Assembly (NCBI RefSeq): GCF_020966755.1
Contig: NZ_JAJKFT010000010.1
Location: forward strand, 3,564,284-3,628,283
Direction of reading: 5' to 3'
Source of the DNA: Blastopirellula sediminis
Lineage (GTDB): Bacteria > Planctomycetota > Planctomycetia > Pirellulales > Pirellulaceae
DNA length: 64,000 nt
Shown here: in pieces, positions 1 through 8,866 of the stretch
Position numbering within the stretch: the stretch's first letter is position 1
Layout: every line of letters begins with the position of its first letter
The notes under the pieces: model-generated
The model's database searches: none
What the model was told of the DNA's origin: nothing
The model's input: the letters and a program-made list of their open reading frames with translations, nothing else
Translations under genes and position numbers: made by a program

Positions 1-27
1 CGCTATTCCACTGACGCAGCCACGCCG

Positions 28-1710
28 ATGAGCAGTTATCTAGTAGCGGTCAACGGATCCGACGCCGGGAAAAAGATTTACCTGGCTGGCGATAAGTACG
101 TCATGGGGCGGCATCCGGAATGCGATATCGTGGTCGACGCCGGCGCCGTCAGCCGCCATCACGCCCAGATCACCCGCAAGAATCAGGACCTTATGATTGA
201 GGACCTGGGAAGCCGGAACGGGACGTTCGTCAACGATACGGCGATTCATTCGCTGCAAAAGTTGAAAGATGGCGACCTGATCCGCGTTTGCGACGTCACC
301 TTCACCTTTCATCTCGATCAGCCGTTCGCCCCACCTTCGTCCCGAAACCTCACCCAGCGTGAAGGGGGAGGCGGAGTTTACGGCACGATCATGGTCGACG
401 ACGACTCGGCGCCCTCGACGATCATGTCGCAGCTCGAAGTCTCGTCGCAAGCTGGCGGAGTCTCGCTGCAGGCCAGCGCCGAGGTGAAATTGGCCGCCCT
501 GCTCGAAATTACGAAAAACCTCGGCGGCGTCATCGCGCCGGAGGACGTTTTCCCGCAGGTGCTAGCCAGTTTGTTCAAAATCTTTTTGCAGGCCGATCGC
601 GGATTTATCATCCTGCAGGACGAAAAAGGACGACTCGCGCCCCGCTGGACCAAAACTCGCCGCCCCGGCGACGAAAACATCCGGATCAGCCGCACGGTCA
701 TCAACCATGTGATCGAGAAAAAGCAGGCGATTCTCTCGGCCGACGCAGCGGCGGACTCGCGGTTCGAGATGAGCCAGAGCATCACCGATTTCCAGATCCG
801 CTCGATCATGTGCGCCCCGCTGATCGACAGCGACGGCAAGGCGTTCGGCGCGTTGCAGATCGACACGCTGGATCAGCGAAAACGCTTCCAGCAGGAAGAT
901 CTGGAAGTGCTGATGAGCGTCGCGACTCAAGCGGCGATCTCGATCGACAACGCTCAATTGCATCAAAAGGCGATGAAGCAGCAAGAGATCGAACGCGATC
1001 TGAAGCTGGCCAGCCAGGTGCAGATCGGCTTTTTGCCGAAAGGGAAACCGGCCGCCCAAGGTTACGACTTCTTCGACTACTACCGCGCGGCGAATTCGGT
1101 CGGCGGCGACTATTACGACTACATTCCGCTTCCAGACAATCGTTTGGCGATTTTGCTGGGAGACGTGGTCGGACACGGCATCGCTGCGTCGCTGCTGATG
1201 GCCAAATTGTCGGCCGACGCGCGGTACACGCTCGCATCGATCGAAGATCCGGCCGAAGCGTTCTGCACGCTGAATAACACGTTTAGTGAGAGCATTCCGG
1301 ACGACCAGTTCGTGACGCTGGTGCTGAACATTCTGAACTTTGAGAAGCACGAGCTGACGGTGCTAAACGCCGGCCACATGGCCCCGATGTTGCGGCGCAA
1401 CAACGGCCAGGTAGAAGACATCGGCGAAGCCGAAATCAGCTTGCCGCTTGGCGTTTTCCCTGATCTGGAATACGAGAAAGTGACCGTCCCGATCGCGGTT
1501 GGCGAACGGATCGTCCTGTTCACCGACGGCATCAACGAAGCGATGGACGCCGATGGCGAGCAATTCGGCATTCCCCGCGTTCGCGAGCGTACCCAACAGC
1601 AATTCCCGACCGTCGCCCAACTCGGCCAAGCGGTCATCCAAGACGTCCGCGAATTCATGGGCTCGCAATTCGACGACATGTGCCTGGTTTGCTACGAGCG
1701 GCTGGAATAG
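28..1710 (+). CDS. FHA-GAF-PP2C (SpoIIE-type) serine phosphatase
   Basis: A 560-residue cytoplasmic signalling protein in three parts. Residues about 1-95 form an FHA phosphothreonine-binding domain, with the SRHHA and GSRNGTFVN motifs in place. Residues about 150-315 look like a GAF sensor domain. The C-terminal part from about 330 is a PP2C/SpoIIE phosphatase: metal-binding acidic motifs are visible as GGDYYDY, GDVVGHG, LFTDGI and a terminal DDM. The family dephosphorylates serine or threonine, often on anti-sigma antagonists; here the FHA domain suggests recruitment to a phosphorylated partner, which is inference. No transmembrane segment is seen. It starts 27 bases into the window, so an upstream operon partner cannot be judged. 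A terminator follows. Confidence 0.9.
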   Translation: MSSYLVAVNGSDAGKKIYLAGDKYVMGRHPECDIVVDAGAVSRHHAQITRKNQDLMIEDLGSRNGTFVNDTAIHSLQKLKDGDLIRVCDVTFTFHLDQPFAPPSSRNLTQREGGGGVYGTIMVDDDSAPSTIMSQLEVSSQAGGVSLQASAEVKLAALLEITKNLGGVIAPEDVFPQVLASLFKIFLQADRGFIILQDEKGRLAPRWTKTRRPGDENIRISRTVINHVIEKKQAILSADAAADSRFEMSQSITDFQIRSIMCAPLIDSDGKAFGALQIDTLDQRKRFQQEDLEVLMSVATQAAISIDNAQLHQKAMKQQEIERDLKLASQVQIGFLPKGKPAAQGYDFFDYYRAANSVGGDYYDYIPLPDNRLAILLGDVVGHGIAASLLMAKLSADARYTLASIEDPAEAFCTLNNTFSESIPDDQFVTLVLNILNFEKHELTVLNAGHMAPMLRRNNGQVEDIGEAEISLPLGVFPDLEYEKVTVPIAVGERIVLFTDGINEAMDADGEQFGIPRVRERTQQQFPTVAQLGQAVIQDVREFMGSQFDDMCLVCYERLE

Positions 1711-1725
1711 CCGAAAACCGCAACA

Positions 1726-1866
1726 CTAGCCCGCAGCGCAAGCGAGAGAATGCGGCCTCTACATCGTTTGACAAAAAGAAAACCCGAATGTCCAAACACT
1801 GGGCATTCGGGTTTTGTGTTTCGAATTCTAGTCGGCCGCATTCCCTCGCTTGCGCTGCGGGCTAGT
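1726..1866. repeat. Inverted repeat arms flanking a terminator hairpin
   Basis: Two roughly 32-base arms, 1726-1757 and 1834-1866, are reverse complements of each other apart from one base. The core reads CTCGCTTGCGCTGCGGGCTA on the right arm. They enclose the hairpin at 1779-1815, so the whole segment can fold as a two-level cruciform between two convergent genes. The same arm recurs singly at 45876-45906, and a diverged pair lies at 13056-13201, so this is a dispersed repeat family. No coding sequence is present. Confidence 0.85.
1779..1815. terminator. Bidirectional terminator hairpin
   Basis: A stem of twelve perfect pairs (AAAACCCGAATG with CATTCGGGTTTT), extended by two C-G pairs and a wobble pair around a seven-base loop. 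Terminal A and T runs on either side make it usable from both strands. It lies between two convergent genes ending at 1710 and 1876. Confidence 0.8.
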
Positions 1867-1875
1867 GAGTGAGCC

Positions 1876-2898
1876 TTACTGGCACAAGCACGACGTGCTG
1901 GCGAAGCTGATCGGCGCTGACGGCTGGATGATCCAGATGTTGCGGAAGACGACCGGGTCGTTGTGGTCCTGCAGCTTGATCGGGCCCGGTTCGGGGCCTT
2001 CCTGTTTGCCGGCGCCGGTTTTGTTCGGGATGTGGACGTCGCGTTGGACGGCGACTCCGTTTTGATAGACGGTCAGGCGAGCGTCGGCCACCTTCTTCCC
2101 TTCCGCGTCAAAGCGAGCCGCGGTGAAGTAGATGTCGTAAGTTTGCCACTGCAGCGGCGGGAAGCACATGTTCAGTTCCGGCGGCTTGGTGCGGTAGAGC
2201 GACGCGGCGTCATTGAACTCCGGCGTCTTGCCGAACGAATCGAGGATCTGCACTTCGTAACGCTCTTGAATGTAGACGCCGCTGTTGCCGCGAGCCTGCG
2301 AAGTTTTTTCCGGCATGAACGGCGTGCGGAATTCCAAGTGCAACTGGAAGTCTTCGACCGGGAAGGTGGTGATGGCGCCGGCTTTCAGCAGCCCTTCCGG
2401 GGTCAGCTTGCCATCTTTGAAGTACTCGGTCGACGTGCCGTCAAACAGCACGAGCGAGTCGTGCGGAGGTCGGTGCCCCAGCGTCAGGCTCTTGCGACGA
2501 ACCTTCCGCAAGTTGCCGAGGTTCTGCCCTGCCCCGTTGGTGACGACGGCGTGATTCGGATCGACCGCGATCACGTAGGCGTCATGCTGAAGCAGGATCA
2601 CGCCATCCTTCAACTCTCCCGTCAGTTCCAACTTGGCGCCGTTGTCCCAGCCGTTGCCTGGCAGGCCGCCCTGATACTGCAGCGCCGAGAACTTTCCTTT
2701 GCCGAGCGCCACCACTTGCAAGCCGGTCATTTCCAGACAGCCGTTAGGAAGCTGGAGCGGACCGTAGAACTCGCCCTGGTAGTGGAAGTCGATGTCGCTG
2801 ACGTTGTCGGGGTCGACGTAGACGCCTGGTCGGTCGGCGGCAAAGCTAACGGACGAAATCGCCAGGAGCAGGAAAACGGCAGTAATATTGCGAAGCAT
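1876..2898 (-). CDS. Secreted DUF1080 (3-keto-disaccharide hydrolase-like) protein
   Basis: A 340-residue protein with an N-terminal signal peptide (about residues 1-20, ending SFAAD). From about residue 150 it matches the DUF1080 concanavalin-like fold: LVLFDGTS at the start, a GNSGVYIQERYEVQILDS core, then LQWQTYDIYFTAARFD and a terminal LQDHNDPVVFRNIWI. This family is expanded in planctomycetes and is linked to carbohydrate breakdown; members have 3-keto-glycoside hydrolase activity. The first 130 residues are a beta-rich region not assigned to a family. The gene stands alone and converges with the phosphatase gene. Exact substrate is unknown. Confidence 0.85.
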   Translation of the reverse strand: MLRNITAVFLLLAISSVSFAADRPGVYVDPDNVSDIDFHYQGEFYGPLQLPNGCLEMTGLQVVALGKGKFSALQYQGGLPGNGWDNGAKLELTGELKDGVILLQHDAYVIAVDPNHAVVTNGAGQNLGNLRKVRRKSLTLGHRPPHDSLVLFDGTSTEYFKDGKLTPEGLLKAGAITTFPVEDFQLHLEFRTPFMPEKTSQARGNSGVYIQERYEVQILDSFGKTPEFNDAASLYRTKPPELNMCFPPLQWQTYDIYFTAARFDAEGKKVADARLTVYQNGVAVQRDVHIPNKTGAGKQEGPEPGPIKLQDHNDPVVFRNIWIIQPSAPISFASTSCLCQ

Positions 2899-3043
2899 GG
2901 GGCGGGCTTAGCGATCGAGAGGAGCAGGAAGGTTAGGCAAGAAATCCTAGAATAGTCTGCTTCGTACTGTGAGCGTTTGCAAGACGATAGAGCCTGCTTG
3001 CGACAAATCGACCGAATTGCCGGCGAATCGGGGGGATCGGCGC

Positions 3044-3080
3044 AAAAAAAGAGACCGCGGCCGGGCGGCTACGGTCTCTT
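3044..3080 (-). terminator. Terminator of the small lipoprotein gene
   Basis: On the minus strand AAGAGACCG and CGGTCTCTT form a stem around a GC-rich loop and are followed by a run of seven T. It lies about 35 bases after the stop of the lipoprotein gene at 3114. Confidence 0.75.
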
Positions 3081-3113
3081 CGATTTTCGCAAACCGTGAG
3101 AAAGCGGCGAGGG

Positions 3114-3347
3114 TTACTCGGCCGGCTTTTCTTCGGCAGCCGGAGCTTCTTCCATCGGCTTCTCTTCCGCGGCCGGGGCAGCTTCTTCCATCGGCTTTTC
3201 TTCGGCCGGCGGAGCTTCGGTCGATTCGGCCGGCATCGTCACTTCCGGCGCTTCGGCTGGCTTTTCAACCGGCTTTTCGACCGTGCCGCCACAACCAACC
3301 AGGAAAGCGGCGCCGCAGAACATCGCGGCCGACATCCACATCTTCAT
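3114..3347 (-). CDS. Small Pro/Glu-rich repeat lipoprotein
   Basis: A 77-residue protein with a short lipoprotein signal peptide and a lipobox reading LVGC, giving a lipidated Cys at about residue 19. The mature part is almost only Pro, Ala, Glu and Lys. It carries imperfect repeats of AAEEKPMEEAP, which are also visible as DNA repeats. No folded domain is expected; the protein is likely an extended acidic tether on a membrane surface. Small lipoproteins of this type are common in planctomycetes but have no assigned function. It has its own terminator and is well separated from both neighbours, so it is probably monocistronic. Confidence 0.7.
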   Translation of the reverse strand: MKMWMSAAMFCGAAFLVGCGGTVEKPVEKPAEAPEVTMPAESTEAPPAEEKPMEEAAPAAEEKPMEEAPAAEEKPAE

Positions 3348-3392
3348 AGCAAATTTCCCCCAAGTAATGAGAAACCAAAAACAGAGCGTGCG

Positions 3393-4307
3393 CTATTCAC
3401 CAGGGAATTGGTGTCCCTTTACGCTCATTTCCACAGAGTAAAGCCCAGTGCGGGCCGTCACAAACAAAGTCTTTCCTTCAGGTCCGCCGAACGTTGCGTT
3501 CGCCGGATGTTCCGGAAATTCAATGATTCCAAGGATCTCACCTTTCGGGCTGATCACCTGCACGCCGAGTTTGGTCGTGACGTACAGGTTCCCATGCTCG
3601 TCGATGGTTAGACCGTCGCCCCCTTGATTGTCTTCGCCTTCCGGTTGGCGAAATTGGCAGAGGGCCCGTTTTTTTCCGAGTTTTCCTGGTCCAAGCACGT
3701 CGTAGGCGTACAGCTTGGTTTCCATCGAAGGAACGACGTAGAGGGTCTTTTCGTCGATCGAAAGGATCACGCCGTTGGGCGCAACGATATCGTCGATCAA
3801 GCGAGTGACGACGCCGTCAGCCGAGAGGTAATAAACCGCTTCCACCTTTTGCGGCCAGGGATCGGGCGCTCGGAAGCGAGGATCGGTAAAGTAGACGCCC
3901 CCTTGGATATCGCAGACCAAGTCGTTGGGCGCGTTGAATCGTTTTTCTTCGTACTTGCCGGCGAGGACCTGGTAATCGTCGCCGCTCAGCGAAACGCTCG
4001 CCAACTGACCGTCCATCTGACAGATGAGCAATCGTGCGCTGCGCACCATCGTACCGTTGGTGTGCCCTGCCGGTTCCAAGAAGACAGCGATCTTGCCATC
4101 TGGAGCCTGGCGATAGATGCGGTCGTTGGGAATGTCGCTGAAGTAAAGGTTCCCCGCGCTATCGGACGAGGGGCCTTCTGTGAACGCGAAATTCTTCTGC
4201 AGAGTTTTGACTTCGCCGACGGGACCGATGCCAGGGATCGGCTCGGCGGCGTACAACGCGGCTGCCGACAGACAGAGAGCGGAAGCGGCGAGAACGGTCT
4301 TGATCAT
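3393..4307 (-). CDS. Secreted SMP-30/gluconolactonase family protein
   Basis: A 304-residue protein starting at ATG 4307 with a clear signal peptide (MIKTVLAASALCLSAAA). A GTG six codons upstream (4325) is possible but would bury the signal peptide. The mature part is a six-bladed beta-propeller of the SMP-30/LRE type. FTEGPSSD near the start supplies the metal-binding Glu, and NAPNDLVCDIQGGVYFTDPRF supplies the conserved Asn and Asp ligands. VVAPNGVILSIDEKTLYV and NQGGDGLTIDEHGNLYVTT are later blades. The family hydrolyses sugar lactones or related esters. The protein is likely periplasmic or extracytoplasmic. Substrate is not evident. Confidence 0.85.
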   Translation of the reverse strand: MIKTVLAASALCLSAAALYAAEPIPGIGPVGEVKTLQKNFAFTEGPSSDSAGNLYFSDIPNDRIYRQAPDGKIAVFLEPAGHTNGTMVRSARLLICQMDGQLASVSLSGDDYQVLAGKYEEKRFNAPNDLVCDIQGGVYFTDPRFRAPDPWPQKVEAVYYLSADGVVTRLIDDIVAPNGVILSIDEKTLYVVPSMETKLYAYDVLGPGKLGKKRALCQFRQPEGEDNQGGDGLTIDEHGNLYVTTKLGVQVISPKGEILGIIEFPEHPANATFGGPEGKTLFVTARTGLYSVEMSVKGHQFPGE

Positions 4308-4364
4308 GGCGGGGCCTATCGTCACGGGGGCGGGTCTTTCTGTTAGTGGAACCCGTCCAGAGAG

Positions 4365-5846
4365 TTAAGTCAAATAGTGCTGACGAATTTCTCGTAAACT
4401 TCGTAGCGTTGACTTCGGACGATCCCGACGATCGAACAAACCGGCATTCGGATAGGCGTGAGGGGTGGCGTCGGAGAACTGATTCCAGAAAATCGCCTGG
4501 GTTTGGGGGTGGGACAGGATCAGCGGGACCAGCGACTCGACGAATTCTCGCTGGCGCCGGCGGCTGATCGGAAAAGTCGGGGTTTTGTTGTCCGAAATCT
4601 GCCGCTGGGCCCGTTTGTCGAACCGCCGGGAACTGGGGAAGGTCAGCGTGACGAAGAGCGGCAGTCCCAACATCCCCCAGTGATCCAACAGGCGAATCAC
4701 CTCGAACGGATCCCGGGGGAAAACGGCGCCGTCGCAATCGTTAAAATTCAACTCGACGCCGACGCCGGTGACGCCCAGGTTCGCTCGGACGATTTCTTCG
4801 GCAAAGTGAATTGGCGACAAGTCGCGATGGGAGTGGCTCAGGTAATCTCCCCAAGGATGATCGAAGCTGACCAGTACCGGCGTCTGAGGATCGTTGCGAC
4901 GCATCGTTTCGATCGAGCCGACCAGCAGGCGAAGTTGCTGCTCTTCGGTCAGGTGGAAGTCGCGCGTCGTGTTGATGCCGGACGAGCAATACCAGAGATC
5001 GATCATGCCGTTCAGATTGCGAGTCGTCGTTTCGACGTACTGCATCAGAAAGCCGAGAACGCTGGTAAAGTCGTCATCCCACAGATAGAGCCAATCGGGG
5101 ACGTGCAATTCGTCGAGGTTTGCGACCGGTCCGCCGACGACGCGCAGACCTTGGCTGCGACTCCAGCGAATCCGTTCTTTCACCTTGTCGAAGTCGAATC
5201 GCCCTTCGTTCGGCTCGCAGTCTTTCCAGACCGGGGTTACGACGGCGGTATTGAACGTGGGACGCAACAGCGCCGAGGCGTCGGCCGACGGATGCGTGTT
5301 GCGGATATTGATCCCGTACAGAAACGTTCGGTGCGGCGCATGCTCTTGGATAAAGTCGATCGCCGCATCACGATAGACGGCGGTCAGGTGGGCGAAAGCT
5401 TTTGCCGTATGGATAATGCAGTCTCGTGCGGCCTGTTGCGAAGCGGTCCCGTGATGGTCGCGAGTTGCGGCGATCGTAAACGCATCGATCGCATTGCCGA
5501 GCGCCTCGTAAAACGCTTCGGTCTGTTCGATATCGGCGGCGTCGCAGACGGCGACCAGCGACTTCAAACGGCAGAGAACTCCGCGCGCAACTTCTAGCGC
5601 CAAGTGATACGGTTCGGTTCGGGGGCGAAGCGAACAGGTCACCAACATGTACGACCGCGATTCGTCGACGTTCCAGGGGATCCGCATCTTAACGGAGTCA
5701 TCCCCTTCGAACTCAATCGACAGGATTTTGCCGTCATGTTTGACCTTCGAGCGGCGCGGAACTTGGTCGTAATCAACGACATATGCGGCGTCGTAGCGAC
5801 GGGAAAGTTGATCGATCGGCGGCGCATAAAATCGCAGTGTTCCCAC
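4365..5846 (-). CDS. GH10-like (xylanase-fold) protein, acid/base residue apparently lost
   Basis: A 493-residue protein. I place the start at GTG 5846, preceded by AGAGG; an in-frame TTG at 5897 is less likely. The N-terminal 150 residues look like a beta-rich domain. The C-terminal half resembles a GH10 barrel: WKDCEPNEGRFDF (about 208-220) mirrors the usual W-x(n)-G-x-F-x-F region, followed by WSRSQGLRVVGGPV and a PDWL segment. The expected WDVVNE acid/base motif is replaced by LWYCSSGIN (about 284-292), while GVELNF (about 363-368) keeps a Glu at the nucleophile position. No signal peptide is seen. It may be a carbohydrate-binding pseudoenzyme or a family with another mechanism. Confidence 0.65.
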   Translation of the reverse strand: MGTLRFYAPPIDQLSRRYDAAYVVDYDQVPRRSKVKHDGKILSIEFEGDDSVKMRIPWNVDESRSYMLVTCSLRPRTEPYHLALEVARGVLCRLKSLVAVCDAADIEQTEAFYEALGNAIDAFTIAATRDHHGTASQQAARDCIIHTAKAFAHLTAVYRDAAIDFIQEHAPHRTFLYGINIRNTHPSADASALLRPTFNTAVVTPVWKDCEPNEGRFDFDKVKERIRWSRSQGLRVVGGPVANLDELHVPDWLYLWDDDFTSVLGFLMQYVETTTRNLNGMIDLWYCSSGINTTRDFHLTEEQQLRLLVGSIETMRRNDPQTPVLVSFDHPWGDYLSHSHRDLSPIHFAEEIVRANLGVTGVGVELNFNDCDGAVFPRDPFEVIRLLDHWGMLGLPLFVTLTFPSSRRFDKRAQRQISDNKTPTFPISRRRQREFVESLVPLILSHPQTQAIFWNQFSDATPHAYPNAGLFDRRDRPKSTLRSLREIRQHYLT

Positions 5847-6036
5847 GGGGGGCGAACCTCTAGCAGAAGCGGTAACAGGAATAGCCGCAGGGCCCAAGTG
5901 CGTAAGCTCTCTAGTCTAATCGGTTTACGCAATTCTTGCACCTCTGCTTTTTTGGTGCGTACTAGGCAACTCTTTCGTCCGTCTGTTAAGATTGCCCGGC
6001 TTATAGGATTTTTGACTCAACGACAAGTGGTTTGCC

Positions 6037-6900
6037 ATGACTATTGACTTGCCAGTTCGGCACGGAAAAGTACGTGACATTTACGATTTGGGAGACAAGT
6101 TGCTCCTGGTCGCTTCCGATCGCACCAGTGCGTTTGACTACGTTCTCCCGTCGGCTCTGCCCGACAAAGGGCGGGTTCTGACGCAGATCAGCCGCTTCTG
6201 GTTTGAGAAGCTCGGCGTTGCGAATCATATGATCTCGACCGACGTGGCCGATTTCGATCTCCCCGCTGGGACCGATCTGGCCTCGCTCGAAGGTCGCGCC
6301 ATGCTGGTCCGCAAGACCGAAGTTGTGCCGATCGAATGCGTCGTCCGCGGCTATCTCGCCGGTTCGGGCTGGAAGGAATACGGCAAGAGCGGCACCGTTT
6401 GCGGCATCCCGTTGCCGGCCGGTCTTGATCAGAGCGCTCAGCTGGAAACGCCGATTTTCACGCCGGCCACCAAGGAAGAGTCTGGCCACGACATCAACAT
6501 CTCGTACGAGCGGATGTGCGAAATCGTCGGTGAAGAGTTGGCGTCGACGCTGCGTGACAAGAGCATCGACATCTACACTCGCGGCGCCGCCTATGCCCGC
6601 GAAAAAGGGATCATCATTGCCGACACCAAGTTCGAGTGGGGCATCATCGACGGCGAATTGCTGCTGATCGACGAAGTTCTCACCCCGGACAGCTCGCGGT
6701 TCTGGCCGGTCGATCAATACCAGGTCGGAGTCAGCCCGCCGTCGTTCGACAAGCAGATCATCCGCGACTACTTGGAAACGACCGACTGGGACAAGAACAG
6801 CGCTCCGCCCGAGTTGCCGGCCGAAATCGTCAGCCGAACCCGTGCGAAGTACATCGAAGCGTACGAAGAGCTGACCGAAAAATCGTTCCCCTGGAAGTAA
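6037..6900 (+). CDS. purC: Phosphoribosylaminoimidazole-succinocarboxamide (SAICAR) synthase
   Basis: A 287-residue enzyme of purine synthesis that joins CAIR and aspartate with ATP to make SAICAR. The family signatures are clear: [20 protein letters not shown] at the start, the RRTS-like ASDRTSAFD segment, [28 protein letters not shown] and [11 protein letters not shown], then [14 protein letters not shown]. Length matches the bacterial monofunctional enzyme. The gene is single, with a strong terminator 25 bases after the stop; other pur genes are not present in the window. Cytoplasmic. Confidence 0.97.
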   Translation: MTIDLPVRHGKVRDIYDLGDKLLLVASDRTSAFDYVLPSALPDKGRVLTQISRFWFEKLGVANHMISTDVADFDLPAGTDLASLEGRAMLVRKTEVVPIECVVRGYLAGSGWKEYGKSGTVCGIPLPAGLDQSAQLETPIFTPATKEESGHDINISYERMCEIVGEELASTLRDKSIDIYTRGAAYAREKGIIIADTKFEWGIIDGELLLIDEVLTPDSSRFWPVDQYQVGVSPPSFDKQIIRDYLETTDWDKNSAPPELPAEIVSRTRAKYIEAYEELTEKSFPWK

Positions 6901-6925
6901 CCTGCGGGAAGCGAAACGAAACGGA

Positions 6926-6965
6926 AAAGGCGCCGCAGCGAGTTATCGCGCAGCGCCTTTTTTTG
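6926..6965 (+). terminator. purC terminator
   Basis: AAAGGCGC pairs with GCGCCTTT around a 19-base loop and is followed by T residues to 6965. It lies 25 bases after the purC stop. Confidence 0.75.
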
Positions 6966-6989
6966 TGAGTCTTGGTTGGATCGCAGATC

Positions 6990-8849
6990 CTACTCCGGCT
7001 TTTCTTCCTCGGACTTCGGTTCCTCCGGTTTGGGCTGATCGCCCTTTTCCGCATCCGGTTCTTCGGCCTTGGGTTCTTCAGCCTTCGGCTCTTCCGTTTT
7101 CGCCGGCGGGATCAGGCGTTCCGCCAGTAGGGTATTGCCGCGGCGCTGCGGCGACGCGATGTCGTCAATGTAGGTGAGCCAATCGACGGCAGTCTTGAAC
7201 GCCGCAGATTTTTCTTCGGCAGTCACCTTCGCTCCGTCGGCATTGCCGACGTTCGCCCGGGCAAGTCCGTAGCGAGCTTGCGACGCGAACGGAACCTGCG
7301 GAAACTCCTTGAGCGTGCGGACCTCGAAGTAATCGATCGCTGACGGATACTGACGACTGTCGAGGGCGATCTGTCCCAGTTGGTAGCTGGCGATCATTTT
7401 GATCGTTTTTGCGTTGGCGACCATCGCTTCGACGAAGAATCGTTGTTGCTCTTGATCTCGGGGAAGACGAAGCCCCTGCTCTTCCAGAACCATAACCTGT
7501 TCGCGGAAGTTGAGCTTCTGCATTTGCAGGTCGAAGCTGCGAGCGAAGAGGTACATCTTGCGAGCGCCCGGACGCTGGATTTCGTTATCAAAGCGGCCCA
7601 TCAGATGGAGCAAACGACCGATCGCCAGGGGCGAGCTTTGGTCATACATCTGGCGTTCCATGTAAAACTGCTGGGCCAGCGAAGGTTGCGCGGCGCCGGC
7701 GGTCGGCTGATCGCGAAGTCGCAAGCGAAGTCCATCTTCGGCCAAGATCGGCACATCCCACAGTCGGACTTTGGCGAGGCCGGCGCTCTTGAGCGTTTCG
7801 GCCTGCTTGGATGGTTCGACCGCCAGGCGCAAACGAAGTTTGCCGGTCAGTTGCGATTCGAGGAGAGACGAAGATTGCAGCAGCGCCGTGCTGCAGGCGT
7901 CAATCAGGCCGGTTGCGTTCTGGAAGCTCTTCGCGTCGTACGGATAGGCGTACTTCGACGACGACATTCCCTTGACGACGCCATCGCCTTGGCTCGCTTC
8001 GGCGAGCGTGGCGATTCCTTCGCCGGTCGTCAGCGGAAGGCCGTACGCCGCGTCGAAGAGGAAAATCTGGCCGCCGATTTCGACGCCAACCACATCGGCG
8101 GCCGGTTTGCCGTCGGCGCCGGTCAGTTCCAGCGCGAAGGCGTTCAGGCCTTGCTGCCGCGCCATGTTGCTGAAGATGCGAGCACGTTCAACCGAATCGC
8201 CGTAGCCAATCTGCAGCGATTCCCACGGTTCGCGGGCGGTACCAGGGGCGAATTGGCTCGCTTCGCTCCGAAGCTGAATGTTGCGGACGGTCCAGTCGAA
8301 CAGCAGATACGCGGTTCGCAAATCGTCGCGTTGACTGCTGGTCGTTAGATTCGGCTGCGACTTGATCCAAGCAGCCAGGTCGGTCGGCAGGTCGGCGTTT
8401 TCGCGAATGTAGCTGGAGAGCGAAAAGGCCCAGACGCACCCTTCGATGTAGTCGAAATCGCTGCCGCGGAAGGTGCCGGGATACTTCGGATCGCGGAAGT
8501 AGGAGGTCGCCAGGTTATCCATTCGCGACATTTTGCGAACCTCTTCCGGCAACGTTTCGACCAGTGGATCGGTTTTCCAGTTGGGATCAAGCTTCCGATT
8601 GTGGAGCCAGCGATTGAGCGTTTGCAGCACTTCGCGCTGAACGACTTCGGCGTTGAACTGATCGAGGTCTTCCAACAGCACCAGCGCCTGTTGCAGCATG
8701 TCGGCCTGCGCGTCGCTCGACGCTTGTTTCGCGGCAGCCGTCATCGCAGCGGCGGGTTTATCGCTTGGCTTTGATTTCGGTTTCGAGCCGCCGCAACCCA
8801 AGACGAGCGAAGTGAGCGTCAGCAGCGCGAGAAGAGAGGAAAATCGCAT
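6990..8849 (-). CDS. Large lipoprotein with transglutaminase-like region
   Basis: A 619-residue lipoprotein: signal peptide with lipobox LVLGC at about residues 15-19. A short low-complexity linker follows, then a long helical region. Around residues 195-260 the segment TAYLLFDWTVRNIQL followed by ERARIFSNMARQQGLNAFALEL resembles the transglutaminase-like core seen in planctomycete proteins, but the usual GxC catalytic Cys is absent (the region reads IGYGDSVERAR). The last 40 residues are acidic PKAEEP repeats. The C-terminal half has TPR-like helices (AIDYFEVRTLKEFPQVPFASQARYGLARA). Function unknown; a scaffold in the periplasm is inference. It lies 18 bases downstream of kdsA on the same strand, so cotranscription is likely. 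Confidence 0.65.
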   Translation of the reverse strand: MRFSSLLALLTLTSLVLGCGGSKPKSKPSDKPAAAMTAAAKQASSDAQADMLQQALVLLEDLDQFNAEVVQREVLQTLNRWLHNRKLDPNWKTDPLVETLPEEVRKMSRMDNLATSYFRDPKYPGTFRGSDFDYIEGCVWAFSLSSYIRENADLPTDLAAWIKSQPNLTTSSQRDDLRTAYLLFDWTVRNIQLRSEASQFAPGTAREPWESLQIGYGDSVERARIFSNMARQQGLNAFALELTGADGKPAADVVGVEIGGQIFLFDAAYGLPLTTGEGIATLAEASQGDGVVKGMSSSKYAYPYDAKSFQNATGLIDACSTALLQSSSLLESQLTGKLRLRLAVEPSKQAETLKSAGLAKVRLWDVPILAEDGLRLRLRDQPTAGAAQPSLAQQFYMERQMYDQSSPLAIGRLLHLMGRFDNEIQRPGARKMYLFARSFDLQMQKLNFREQVMVLEEQGLRLPRDQEQQRFFVEAMVANAKTIKMIASYQLGQIALDSRQYPSAIDYFEVRTLKEFPQVPFASQARYGLARANVGNADGAKVTAEEKSAAFKTAVDWLTYIDDIASPQRRGNTLLAERLIPPAKTEEPKAEEPKAEEPDAEKGDQPKPEEPKSEEEKPE

Positions 8850-8866
8850 GGTTGTCGGATCGTAGT

